From Branchiostoma floridae (taxonomy: Eukaryota > Chordata > Leptocardii > Amphioxiformes > Branchiostomatidae), in the NCBI RefSeq assembly GCF_000003815.2, contig NW_023365758.1, forward strand, positions 376,238 to 401,152: a stretch of DNA of 24,915 nucleotides, in the 5' to 3' direction. The notes under the pieces are model-generated. The model worked only from the letters and a program-made list of their open reading frames with translations. It ran no database searches and was not told where the DNA came from. A program made the translations under genes and the position numbers. The first letter of the stretch is position 1, and each line of letters opens with the position of its first letter. Positions 15,924-24,915 of this stretch are shown piece by piece.

Positions 15924-17485
15924 CTAAGAATCGTGTTCGGCCAAGTGTTTGGTTAAGTAGCTTTTCTTTGTAGCAGAATAGTCGCACTGGTCACACTTGT
16001 AACGTTTCTCACCTGTATGTGTTCTCATATGTGCGGTTAGGTTAGACCTGTGAGCCGTCCTATATCCGCACTCTCCACACATGTAAGGTTTTTCTCCGGT
16101 GTGTCTAGCCATGTGTGAGTCTAAATCGCTCTTCTTTGCAGCAGAATAGTTGCACTGGTCACATATATAAGGTTTCTCACCTGTATGTGATCTCATATGT
16201 ACGGTTAAGGAATACCTGTCAGCCGTTCGGAGTCCGCACTCCCCACACATGTAGGGTTTATTTCCGGTGTGTGTAGCCATGTGTTTGTTTAAACCGCTTT
16301 TTGTTGCAGCAGAAAAGTCGCACAGGTCACACTTGTAAGGTTTCGCACCTGTATGTGTTCTCATGTGTACGGTTAAGGAATATTTTTCAGCCGCCCTGTA
16401 TCCGCACTCTCCACACATGTAGGGTTTTCTCCGGTGTGATTAGCCATGTGTCGGTCTAAATTTCCTTTCCTTGCAGTAGAATAGTCACACTGGTCACACT
16501 GATAAGGTTTCACATCTGTATGTGTTCTCATATGTATGGTTATGTAAGACCTGGCAGTCGCCCTGTATCCGCACACTCCACACATGAAGCGTTTTCCTCC
16601 GGTGTGGTTAGCCTTGTGTCGGTCTAAATTTCCTTTCTGTGCGGTAGAATAGTCGCACTGGTCACATTTGTAAGGTTTTGCACCAGTATGTATTCTCATG
16701 TGTACGGATAGGTTAGACATGTGAGCAGTTCTGTATCCGCAATCCACACACATGAAGCGTTTGTCGCCGGTGTGTCTAGCCATGTGTGACTCTAGATGGC
16801 ATTTCTTTGCAGCAGAATAGCCACACATGTCGCATTTATATGGTTCCTCACCTGTATGCCTTCTCATGTGTACGGTTAAGGCAGATCTATCAGCCGACGT
16901 GTGCCCGCACTCTCCACACATGTAGGGTTTATCTTCGGTGTGTGCAGTCATGTGTCGGTCTAAGTTTCCCTTCCGTGCAGCGGAATAGTCACACTGATCA
17001 CATTTGTAGGGTTTCTCGTCTGTATGTGTTCTCATGTCTCCCGTTAGATTAGACATGTAAGCAGTCCTGTATCCGCAATCTTCACACCTAAATAGGTTTT
17101 CTCCAGTATGCTTAGTGATGTGAAGGTCTAAAGAAACTTTGTGTGCAGCAGAATAGTCACACTGGTCACAATTGTAAGGTTCCTCACCAGTATATTTTCT
17201 CGTGTGCCTTAATAGTTCAGATTTTTTGGCTGCCCGAAAACCACATTCCGTACACACAAAGCGTTTAACCCTGGTGCGTTTCACCGGTAGTTTGTCTAAC
17301 TGCTTTGTTTGTTGACCCTGTAGGGGAGGATGGTCAGATTCTTCTCCGATCTTTTCACCATATGGGATGTCCCGGTTTTCATCCTGCTGTTTCCCCGTGT
17401 CTGATTTGTCGCTGCTGTCTGTCTCGTTTCCGGGGTGTGTAGTTAGTAGATCGTCCTTTGCAATCTCACTGTTTTTCTGGTCCAT
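15924..17485 (-). pseudogene. C2H2 zinc-finger locus E (16 fingers, frameshifted copy of F)
   Basis: Reading from ATG at 17485, the protein starts MDQKNSEIAKDDLLTTHPGN and runs through ten fingers. It then leaves frame at 16425-16428, where GGGTTTTCTCC replaces GGGTTTTTCTCC of gene F. The shifted frame ends at 16373; the last six fingers continue in the other frame to the stop at 15924. Restored, it would equal F's 16 fingers. Two zinc ligands are also lost relative to F: the last His of finger 1 (HTRKY for HTRKH) and the first His of finger 3 (LTGDMRTH for LTGHMRTH). The N-terminus differs from F and keeps a B-like HPGNETDSS segment. This is likely a decaying duplicate; the homopolymer change alone could be a sequencing error, but the ligand losses argue for true decay. 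The acceptor CATATAG|AA is intact. Confidence 0.85.
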
Positions 17486-17616
17486 TTCTATATGAAGAAC
17501 AACAAATCATCTAAAACTGAAAGATACATAGCACTCCCAGTAGTCCAATACTAGTCTTTATCCTGCAACAGCGTTAAAAATTGAATACAAGACTGTTCGG
17601 TATCCTAGATAACACC

Positions 17617-17617
<1 letters not shown>

Positions 17618-17653
<36 letters not shown>
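17618..17653. repeat. CA microsatellite in the locus E intron
   Basis: A nearly pure CA tract, shorter than in D and F. It starts after CACCCC rather than the TCACACATCAC context that D and F share. Confidence 0.9.
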
Positions 17654-17657
<4 letters not shown>

Positions 17658-17670
17658 TAAAGGATACACA

Positions 17671-17835
17671 TGCATGCACACTAATCTCCAAGCAGATCTT
17701 CCGTGGCATAAGTAGTACCATAAGCTGGGGAAGGTGTTGAGCCGACAGAGGAGTAAATTGGCCACGCGAAGCCACACCATGCTTATGATACTGTCTTATG
17801 CCACGGAAGATCTGCTTGGAGATTACATGCACACA
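17671..17835. repeat. Partly deleted inverted repeat in the locus E intron
   Basis: The outer arms remain (TAATCTCCAAGCAGATCTTC paired with GAAGATCTGCTTGGAGATTA). Most of the right inner arm between GAAGCCA and GCTTATGATACTG is missing compared with D and F, so the hairpin is shorter and asymmetric. Confidence 0.78.
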
Positions 17836-18244
17836 GTCACACACATGCATGCACTCAAACACACATGCTAGTACACACGCGCATTTACAAACGTGCAACA
17901 ATTTAGAAAGACCCCGCCCCAAGGCAAAATGCTTCAGAATTTAAAGAGTCATCAAGCGTAAGTGCATCAAACCGTTGCACTGATAAACCTTGTCGATGTC
18001 TACAAATCATTTACGTCGTAATGCCCCCCTCCCCATAATGACTCGATCTGATAAAAGCTCCTTGACTATACTAGTTCAAGTAAAAAAAAAAAAACCTTGC
18101 CCAAAAGAATTAGCAGACAAATAGTGGATAGGTAGTATGAAATGGTCTTACCTACCTGTTTACGGGGTTGATCAATTATTGATGTGCTGAATTGTCTTGA
18201 AAACAGCCTCAAACTGGAGGCAAAACTAATCGTGCGTGATATTC

Positions 18245-18345
18245 CGAAAATCAAGATGGCGGACAGGTAATCTGACCCCTTTTACACCACGAGGGTCGAA
18301 GGTCATAGTTGATATACCTGATTACCCATAATGTTCTAACCTATC
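18245..18345 (-). promoter_or_regulatory. Locus E promoter block: YY1-like and DR1-like motifs
   Basis: TCAAGATGGCGGAC at 18251-18264, GGGTCGAAGGTCA at 18293-18305, then ACCTGATTACC. Nearly identical to D and F, so transcription could persist although the reading frame is broken. Confidence 0.55.
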
Positions 18346-18349
18346 ACAA

Positions 18350-19758
18350 CGATGTAGATCAACGCTTTCAACGCTGTCTGTTTGCATGTTTGCTGGTTTT
18401 ACAGCTCTAATGGTAATCCATGTGAACATATCAGTCTGCTCGATCAAAGAGTGGCATATCCAAGTGGCGCAAGCGGTAACGCAAGGTGTAAAAGGACTCG
18501 ACTTATGTATGTCATAAAGGTAACGTACGCTATAAAGCAGTTACTCAAGCAACTGGATATAATTTTGCATGAATGAATATACTTGTTTGCATGGACATGA
18601 TACATGTATATAATTTCTCTATGATTCAATGTTTACTGGTAGGTAGCACATATAATTCACCTTCCCCATGTCATTAGATGAACGATTTAAGGGAGAAGCA
18701 GTTGGACTAAGGTATACCTTTAAACGTCGATGAAAGTTAGACATCTAGGTTATAAGATACGCCAAAAAGCAGTTACTCAAGCAACTGGATATGATTTTGG
18801 AAACGGTCAGACGTTTCAGACAACCATCTGTTGCCTTTCCTAAGTGACACTGGAGAGATCTGTTGGAAAGCAGTTATCATATCCTAGCTATGAATTGATA
18901 TGCAAAAGAGATTTAGTTGGAGAATAGGTTCATCCTAACTATTCATTATCATGCAAAAAAGGAGAGGAAGACAGTTTTTGGTAGTCCAAAGGACACAGGG
19001 GACAGCAAAATTAAGACTATGTTGATGCAAATGAGTTGAATAAGGTCAAGGGTCAAACATTTACCTGATTACCCCATAATGTTTAATCTATAAGCAATCT
19101 AAATTTAGAATAACTTTTAATTTATCTGCTTACACAATATAGTACAACGCTTCCAAAAATGTTCTTGGCTCGGGTTTTTAAAGTCTTTCTGTCTATTTGT
19201 TTATCTGACACCTCTACAGGAATGTCATGTAAACTTTGCATATGATGGTTTCAGTATGCAAAACGTGATGAGCCGTATATGGCTTCAAATAGTGTGTTCA
19301 AAAGTTGCATTCTCGTTACATGCAATCGCCCTAATAGATTATATGAATATAACAGCACATATAGCAATCAGCAAAGTTGGGTTGAACAAACAGTTTCTTT
19401 TATGTTTCTTTGTGATGCTATAATGATGAAATTACATGATGAATATAACCTAACAACGTTTCGCTTACAATGTAACAAATAAATAAAGTAAAAAGGCAAT
19501 GACATGGTGTTAAATCGGCATTTGGATACCTATAAGCTTGGATTTTCAGTCAGTGATACCAGTATAAACTCTTTATCACAGAAATAACATACAGTTTAAT
19601 ACGTCGATGAAGGTTAGACATCAAGGTAATAAGTTACACAAACAAAATTATATCCAGTTCCTTGAGAAACTGATTTTTGGCATACAGTAGAATGCAGAAT
19701 GTTTCTGTCACGTTGTATTATACAATGCGTACACGGTTTAGCGTATTAGACATGCATG
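18350..19758. other. Non-coding spacer upstream of locus E
   Basis: No gene seen. It holds copies of the dispersed repeat (near 18535, 18727-18798, 19604-19680, the last partly inverted). A second promoter-like block is at 19040-19085: AGGTCAAGGGTCA (19043-19055) followed by TTACCTGATTACCCC. Copy 2 has the same arrangement. Confidence 0.55.
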
Positions 19759-20244
19759 CAACGGGCGTTCACTTCGCCATTGGCCTGAACAAAAATGACG
19801 TGGTTTATCGCAAAACGAGGAGTATATCGACAATTATTTAGAACAAAGTGGATACTGATTCTTTTTTTTAAGCTTTATTGAGCAAAAAGACCTTAACGAT
19901 TACACATATTGTGACATCTACATGACATATAGTATGGCTTCATGACTACATCTCTGACTACAGCAGATACGTAGCTATCAAAATTTGGACTTGGCTGTTG
20001 CAATCCCGGACGTTGTTACATTTACAATTAACATCTATTATCATAATACCGCCACGTTTACGACGATTTCTCTAGCCATACTGATTTGACAAATTGTCAA
20101 CGGATCATTTTCTCCAGTTACATGTTGTTGTTACATCTTACCCTTGCCACTTCTACTGTGTAACTTTTTTTTGTCTCTTTTATCCTGGAATAGTGGATAC
20201 TGATATACGGCTATTTAATAGTCACGCAACTATACCAAAGTTCC

Positions 20245-20365
20245 ATCCCGGTGAATCCGCACTCATCACACATGTTGGGTTGGTGTATTCATAAACTACA
20301 GCGTGTTTGACCATGTGTATTTATTAGCTATATTTCTATGAAACAGAAATGCCAGACTTATCGCA
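20245..20365 (-). pseudogene. Decayed zinc fingers downstream of gene F
   Basis: The same fragments as after locus E (IHMVKH, MCDECGFTGM-type) with stops and frameshifts, separated from gene F by the second Penelope-like remnant. Confidence 0.62.
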
Positions 20366-20389
20366 TTTGGGATGAAGGAGAGTTTTTTT

Positions 20390-20680
20390 TACACAACCAG
20401 TAGTTACTTACATGGCTTACGTTTCGATGTCTCTCTGACACATCGTCAGAGCTTCTAACTGGAGTTCTGCTTCTCACCGCTATATGTAGCCGATGTAGGT
20501 GGCGCTTTTGCGGTGAGAAAACAATCCCAAACGTGGCTTAGCTTGTATCCTCCCTCGTCCCGGTTCATCACTGGGGTTGACTTTCTTATCCAGATGGCCT
20601 CCTAAATCCACCGTGCCCGCCTATTGTCTTCCCTGTCTATGACCTTCGCCCCTCCCAGTCAATTAAGCAATTATTCCTGG
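20390..20680 (-). mobile_element. Penelope-like (GIY-YIG) retroelement C-terminal remnant, copy 2
   Basis: The counterpart of 15415-15710, inherited by duplication. It keeps the tyrosine of GGYKLSHVWDCF where copy 1 has cysteine, but has a nonsense codon in WIKEA (GGTGGATTTAGGAGGCC). Each copy therefore decayed separately after the duplication. Confidence 0.72.
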
Positions 20681-20881
20681 CGATATGGTCTGTAACTGCC
20701 GACTTCTTTTCTTCTTTCAGTGGTTGTGTAAAAAAGAATTTTCCTTCATCCTATATTCTACCAACCTGATGAAACTATTTTCGGAAGTTATCGCATTTGA
20801 TTTGATAATCTGTATTTTGTGCGTGTCCTGGATACGTAAGATTTTTCAACCGTCTTGTGTCTGCACTTGTCAAATGTATCG

Positions 20882-22426
20882 CTAAGAATCGTGTTCGGCC
20901 AAGTGTTTGTTTAAGTAGCTTTTCTTTGTAGCAGAATAGTCGCACTGGTCACACTTGTAAGGTTTCTCACCTGTATGTGTTCTCATATGTGTGGTTAGGT
21001 TAGACCTGTGAGCCGTCCTATATCCGCACTGTCCACACATGTAAGGTTTTTCTCCGGTGTGTCTAGCCATGTGTGAGTCTAAATCGCTCTTCTTTGCAGC
21101 AGAATAGTTGCACTGGTCACATATATAAGGTTTCTCACCTGTATGTGATCTCATATGTACGGTTAATGAATACCTGTCAGCCGTTCGGAGTCCGCACTCC
21201 CCACACATGTAGGGTTTATTTCCGGTGTGTGTAGCCATGTGTTTGTTTAAACCGCTTTTTGTTGCAGCAGAAAAGTCACACAGGTCACACTTGTAAGGTT
21301 TCGCACCTGTATGTGTTCTCATGTGTACGGTTAAGGAATATTTTTCAGCCGCCCTGTATCCGCACTCTCCACACATGTAGGGTTTTTCTCCGGTGTGATT
21401 AGCCATGTGTCGGTCTAAATTTCCTTTCCTTGCAGTAGAATAGTCACACTGGTCACACTGATAAGGTTTCACATCTGTATGTGTTCTCATATGTATGGTT
21501 ATGTAAGACCTGGCAGTCGCCCTGTATCCGCACACTCCACACATGAAGCGTTTTCCTCCGTTGTGGTTAGCCTTGTGTCGGTCTAAATTTCCTTTCTGTG
21601 CGGTAGAATAGTCGCACTGGTCACATTTGTAAGGTTTTGCACCAGTATGTATTCTCATGTGTACGGATAGGTTAGACATGTGAGCAGTTCTGTATCCGCA
21701 CTCCACACACATGAAGCGTTTGTCGCCGGTGTGTCTAGCCATGTGTGACTCTAGATGGAATTTCGTTGCAGCAGAATAGCCACACATGTCGCATTTATAT
21801 GGTTCCTCACCTGTATGCCTTCTCATGTGTACGGTTAAGGCAGATCTATCAGCCGACGTGTGCCCGCACTCTCCACACATGTAGGGTTTATCTTCGGTGT
21901 GTGTAGTCATGTGTCGGTCTAAGTTTCCCTTCCGTGCAGCGGAACAATCACACTGATCACATTTGTAGGGTTTCTCGTCTGTATGTGTTCTCATGTGTCC
22001 CGTTAGATTAGACATGTAAGCAGTCCTGTATCCGCAATCTTCACACCTAAGTAGGTTTTCTCCAGTATGCTTAGTGATGTGAAGGTCTAAAGAAACTTTG
22101 TGTGCAGCAGAATAGTCACACTGGTCACAATTGTAAGATTCCTCACCAGTATGTTTTCTCGTGTGCCTTAATAGTTCAGATTTTTTGGCTGCCCGAAAAT
22201 CACATTCCGTACACACAAAGCGTTTAACCCTGGTGCGTTTCACCGGTAGTTTGTCTAACTGCTTTGTTTGTTGACCCTGTAGGTTAGGATGGTCAGATTC
22301 TTCTCCGATCTTTTCCCCATATGGGATGTCCCGTTTTTCATCCTGCTGTTTCCCCGTGTCTGATTTGTCGCTGCTGTTTGTCTGGTTCCTGGGGTCCATA
22401 GCAATCTCACTGTTTTTCTGGTCCAT
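20882..22426 (-). CDS. C2H2 zinc-finger protein F (16 fingers)
   Basis: A predicted nuclear DNA-binding protein of 514 residues. The N-terminal ~69 residues start MDQKNSEIAMDPRNQTNSSD, the same as gene D, then QQDEKRDIPYGEKIG and LPVKRTRVKR as in locus E. Sixteen 28-residue fingers follow, alternating between CDQCDY and CGECGY types. Helices include HKVSLDL, RKGNLDR, DRSALTV, TKFHLES, HMSNLSV, QKGNLDR, TKSGLNK and KKSYLNK. Some linkers are unusual (TGEESY, TGENLL, TEDKPY, NGGKRF). All zinc ligands appear present, unlike in locus E. The start follows the acceptor CATATAG|AA. The stop is after HLAEHDS. It is the intact partner of the E/F duplication with a D-derived 5' end. Confidence 0.92.
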   Translation of the reverse strand: MDQKNSEIAMDPRNQTNSSDKSDTGKQQDEKRDIPYGEKIGEESDHPNLQGQQTKQLDKLPVKRTRVKRFVCTECDFRAAKKSELLRHTRKHTGEESYNCDQCDYSAAHKVSLDLHITKHTGENLLRCEDCGYRTAYMSNLTGHMRTHTDEKPYKCDQCDCSAARKGNLDRHMTTHTEDKPYMCGECGHTSADRSALTVHMRRHTGEEPYKCDMCGYSAATKFHLESHMARHTGDKRFMCVECGYRTAHMSNLSVHMRIHTGAKPYKCDQCDYSTAQKGNLDRHKANHNGGKRFMCGVCGYRATARSYITIHMRTHTDVKPYQCDQCDYSTARKGNLDRHMANHTGEKPYMCGECGYRAAEKYSLTVHMRTHTGAKPYKCDLCDFSAATKSGLNKHMATHTGNKPYMCGECGLRTADRYSLTVHMRSHTGEKPYICDQCNYSAAKKSDLDSHMARHTGEKPYMCGQCGYRTAHRSNLTTHMRTHTGEKPYKCDQCDYSATKKSYLNKHLAEHDS

Positions 22427-22560
22427 TTCTATATGAAGAACAACAAATCATCTAAAATTTAAAGATAGCAAACACTCCCAGTAGTCCCATACTTTTTGTT
22501 ATCCCACAACAGGGGTAAATATTGAATAGAAGTCTGTTCCGTATCCTAGATCACACATCA

Positions 22561-22579
22561 CACATCACACACACACACA

Positions 22580-22616
<37 letters not shown>

Positions 22617-22640
22617 TCACACAAACACACACACATACAC
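22561..22640. repeat. CA microsatellite in the gene F intron
   Basis: A long CA tract with the TCACACATCACACATC entry and CATACACAATGCAT exit shared with gene D. Confidence 0.9.
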
Positions 22641-22660
22641 AATGCATAAAGGATACACAT

Positions 22661-22855
22661 GCATGCACACTAATCTCCAAGCAGATCTTCCGTGGCATAA
22701 GTAGTACCATAAGCTGGGGAAGGTGTTGAGCCAGCATAGGAGTAAATTGGCCACATGAAGCCAATTTACCCCTCTGCTGGCTAAACTCCTTCCCCATGCA
22801 GCTTATGATACTGTCTTATGCCACGGAAGATCTGCTTGGAGATTACATGCACACA
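22661..22855. repeat. Complete inverted repeat in the gene F intron
   Basis: Arms of about 90 bp meet at GCCACATGAAGCC. AATCTCCAAGCAGATCTTCC pairs with GGAAGATCTGCTTGGAGATT, and GTGGCATAA, CATAAGCTG, TTGAGCCAGCA and GTAAATTGG pair with partners on the right. This is the most symmetrical of the three copies. Confidence 0.82.
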
Positions 22856-23254
22856 GTCACACACATGCATGCACTCAAACACACATGCTTGTACACTCGC
22901 GCATTTACAAACGTGCAACAATCTAGGAAGACCTCGCCCCCAAGGCAAAATGCTTCAGAATTTAAAGAGCCATCAAGCCTAAGTGCATCAAACCGCTGCA
23001 CTGATAAACCTTGTCGATGTCTACATATCATTTACGTCGTAATGCCCCCCTCCCCATACTGACTCGACCTGACTTCTACTATACTAGTTCAAGTAAAGAA
23101 CCCTTGCCTAAAAGAATTAGCAGACGAAGAGTGGATAGGTAGTATAAAATGGTCTTACCTACCTGTTTACTGGGTTGATCAATTACTGATGTGTTGAATT
23201 GTCTTGAAAACAGCCTCAAACTGGAGGCAAAACGAATCGTGCGTGATATTCCGA

Positions 23255-23350
23255 AAATCAAGATGGCGGACAGGTAATCTGACCCCTTTTACACCACGAG
23301 GGTCGAAGGTCATAGTTGATATACCTGATTACCCATAATGTTCTAACCTA
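23255..23350 (-). promoter_or_regulatory. Gene F promoter block: YY1-like and DR1-like motifs
   Basis: CAAGATGGCGGAC at 23259-23271 and GGGTCGAAGGTCA at 23300-23312, followed by ACCTGATTACC. Confidence 0.58.
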
Positions 23351-23354
23351 TCAC

Positions 23355-24830
23355 AACGATGTAGATCAACGCTTTCAACGCTGTCTGTTTACATGTTTGC
23401 TGGTTTTACAGCTCTAATGGTAATCCATGTGAACATATGTGAACATATCAGTCTGCTCGATCAAAGAGTGGCATATCCAAGTGGCGCAAGTGGTAACGCA
23501 AGGTGTAAAAGGACTCGACTTATGTATGTCATAAAGGTAACGTACGCTATAAAGCAGTTACTCAAGCAACTGGATATAATTTTGCATGAATTAATATACT
23601 TGTTTGCATGGACACGATACATGTATATAATTTCTCTATGATTCAATGTTTACTGGTAGGTAGCACATATAATTCACCTTCCCCATGTCATTAGACGAAC
23701 GATTTAAGGGAGAAGCAGTTGGACTAAGGCATAAACGTCGATGAAGGTTAGACATCCAGTTTATAAGAAACGCCAAAAAGCAGTTACTCAGGCAACTGGA
23801 TATGATTTTCGAAACGGTCAACCGTTTCAGACACCATCTGTTGCCTTTCGTAAGTGACACTGGAGAGATTTCTTGGAAAGCAGTTATCATATCCTAGCTT
23901 ATATGAATTGATATGCAAAAGAGATTTAGTTGGAGAATAGGTTCATCCTAACTATTCATTATCATGCAAAAAAGGAGAGGAAGACAGTTTTCGGTAGTCC
24001 AAAGGACACAGGGGACAGCAAAATTAAGACTATGTTGATGCAAATGAGTTGAATAAGGTCAAGGGTCAAACATTTACCTGATTACCCCATAATGTTCAAT
24101 CTATAAGCAATCTAGAATAACTTTATTTATCTGCTAACATAACATAATACACACGCTTCCAAAAATGTTATTGGCTCGTGTTTTTTAAGTCTTTCTGTCT
24201 ATTAGTTTATCTGACACCTCTGAAGGAATGTCACGTAAACTTTCCTGGATGGTTTCATTATGCAAAACGTGTGGACCCGATGAGGCGTATATGGCTTCAA
24301 ATAGTGCGTTCACAAGTTGCATTCCCGTTGCAGGCAATCGCCCTAATATATATGAATATAACAGCACAGATTGCAATCAGCAAAGTTGGGTTGAACGGTT
24401 TATTTTATGTTTCTTTGTGATGCATATTATCTGAATGCTCTAATGATAAAAGTACATGATGAATATAACCTAACAACGTTTTTAGGTTATATTCATGACT
24501 GAAGGTTAGACATCCAGGTAACAATATACACCAACAAACAGTTGCTATAGCAACTGGATACGATGTTCCAAAATCATATCCAGTTCCTTGAGAAACTGCT
24601 TTTTGGCATACAGTATAATACAGTAAGTGAGTGTAATACAGAACGTTTCTATCATGTTAATGCATAAAATATGCACAAGGTCTAGCGTATTAGACATGCT
24701 TACAACGGGCGTTCACAACGTCATGGGCCTGAACAGAAAGGGAATGGTTTATCGCCCAACTAGGAGTATATCGACAATGATTTAGAATATAGTGGATGCT
24801 GATAGACGTCTTTATAGTAATGCGATTTAA
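23355..24830. other. Non-coding spacer upstream of gene F
   Basis: No gene seen. It has the dispersed repeat at 23738-23809 and an inverted pair at 24499-24608. A second DR1-like block, AGGTCAAGGGTCA, is at 24056-24068 beside TTACCTGATTACCCC, as upstream of locus E. Confidence 0.55.
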
Positions 24831-24834
24831 CGAA

Positions 24835-24915
24835 AATTCCATCCCGATGAATCCGCATCCCCACATATGTAGGATTGGTGTATTTATAAACTACGGCGTT
24901 TCCGACCGTGTGTAC
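24835..24915 (-). pseudogene. Decayed zinc-finger tail of a further gene off the right edge
   Basis: The sequence CATCCCGATGAATCCGCATC...CCACATATGTAGGATTGGTG matches the CGFTRMDFG-type vestigial finger after E and F, and ends with a TTTCCGACCGTGTGTAC finger scrap. By position it is the 3' tail of a seventh tandem locus outside the window. Confidence 0.55.

Larger units (their letters stand above)
17488..18265 (-). other. Locus E leader exon (18156-~18265) and 5'UTR intron (17488-18155)
   Basis: The leader ends CCCCGTAAACAG, with donor GTAGGTAAGAC at 18155. The acceptor ends at 17488. The intron has a CA tract (17618-17653), the partly deleted inverted repeat and the AAGACCCC...CCCCCCTCCCC block (about 17908-18035). 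A poly-A run lies at 18083-18094. Confidence 0.68.
14793..19758. repeat. Tandem segmental duplication, copy 1 (locus E unit)
   Basis: From CAACGGGCGTTCAC onward this unit matches copy 2 almost throughout, with a shift of about 4.96 kb. It carries the 3' flank with the Penelope-like remnant, locus E, its intron and leader, and the upstream spacer. The D unit is a more distant relative that shares the intron, leader and upstream parts. Confidence 0.9.
22429..23275 (-). other. Gene F leader exon (23163-~23275) and 5'UTR intron (22429-23162)
   Basis: The leader ends CAGTAAACAG, with donor GTAGGTAAGAC at 23162. The acceptor ends at 22429. The first ~130 bp of the intron next to the coding exon are identical by eye to gene D. 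Farther in it carries the CA tract, the complete inverted repeat and the AAGACCTCGCCC...CCCCCCTCCCC block (about 22928-23055). Confidence 0.7.
19759..24702. repeat. Tandem segmental duplication, copy 2 (gene F unit)
   Basis: This matches copy 1 with a period of about 4.95 kb. The notable exception is the 5' coding and intron part (about 22280-22690), where it matches gene D instead. A third start of the unit (CAACGGGCGTTCAC) lies at 24703. Confidence 0.9.

Overview
The window looks like genomic DNA from a cephalochordate (amphioxus, Branchiostoma). The main reason is the C2H2 zinc-finger style: alternating KCDQCDYSAA... and MCGECGYRTA... fingers, which I associate with amphioxus predicted proteins. 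The species call is an inference. AT-rich spacers, GT-AG introns, CA microsatellites, a tRNA-derived SINE, a Penelope-like fragment and DNA-transposon MITEs all fit an animal genome.

The window holds a head-to-tail cluster of six related zinc-finger loci, all on the minus strand; I call them A to F from left to right. A (1-967, runs off the left edge) is broken by a retrotransposon insertion. B (3028-4032) has 9 fingers, C (7178-8233) 10, D (10400-12265) 20 and F (20882-22426) 16. E (15924-17485) is a near-copy of F broken by a frameshift. Each locus has the same plan: a short leader exon with a YY1-like motif and a DR1-type nuclear-receptor repeat just upstream, a CAG|GTAGGT-like donor, an intron of about 0.4-0.7 kb with a CA/TG microsatellite, an acceptor two bases before the ATG (AG|AAATGG), and one coding exon holding a 60-80 residue N-terminal region plus all fingers. 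Downstream of the stop most loci carry decayed fingers. Another such tail at the right edge (about 24835-24915) implies a seventh gene outside the window.

D, E and F form a younger tandem array. The E and F units repeat with a period of about 4.95 kb (14793-19758 and 19759-24702). F's 5' end matches D while its finger region and 3' flank match E, which points to gene conversion or unequal exchange. The D, E and F introns share a long imperfect inverted repeat, partly deleted in E.

Mobile elements between the genes: a CR1/L2-like LINE tail in A (769-914), a 906-bp TA-flanked MITE (5462-6367), a 197-bp TTAA-flanked piggyBac-like MITE (9640-9836), a LINE C-terminal remnant (10175-10340), a tRNA SINE (about 13850-14262) and Penelope-like remnants at 15415-15710 and 20390-20680. 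A 100-base assembly gap lies in the B intron. No protein-coding gene other than the zinc-finger family is supported. As a set, the genes look like a lineage-expanded family of nuclear DNA-binding proteins evolving by duplication, finger shuffling, conversion and decay. Their targets are unknown.
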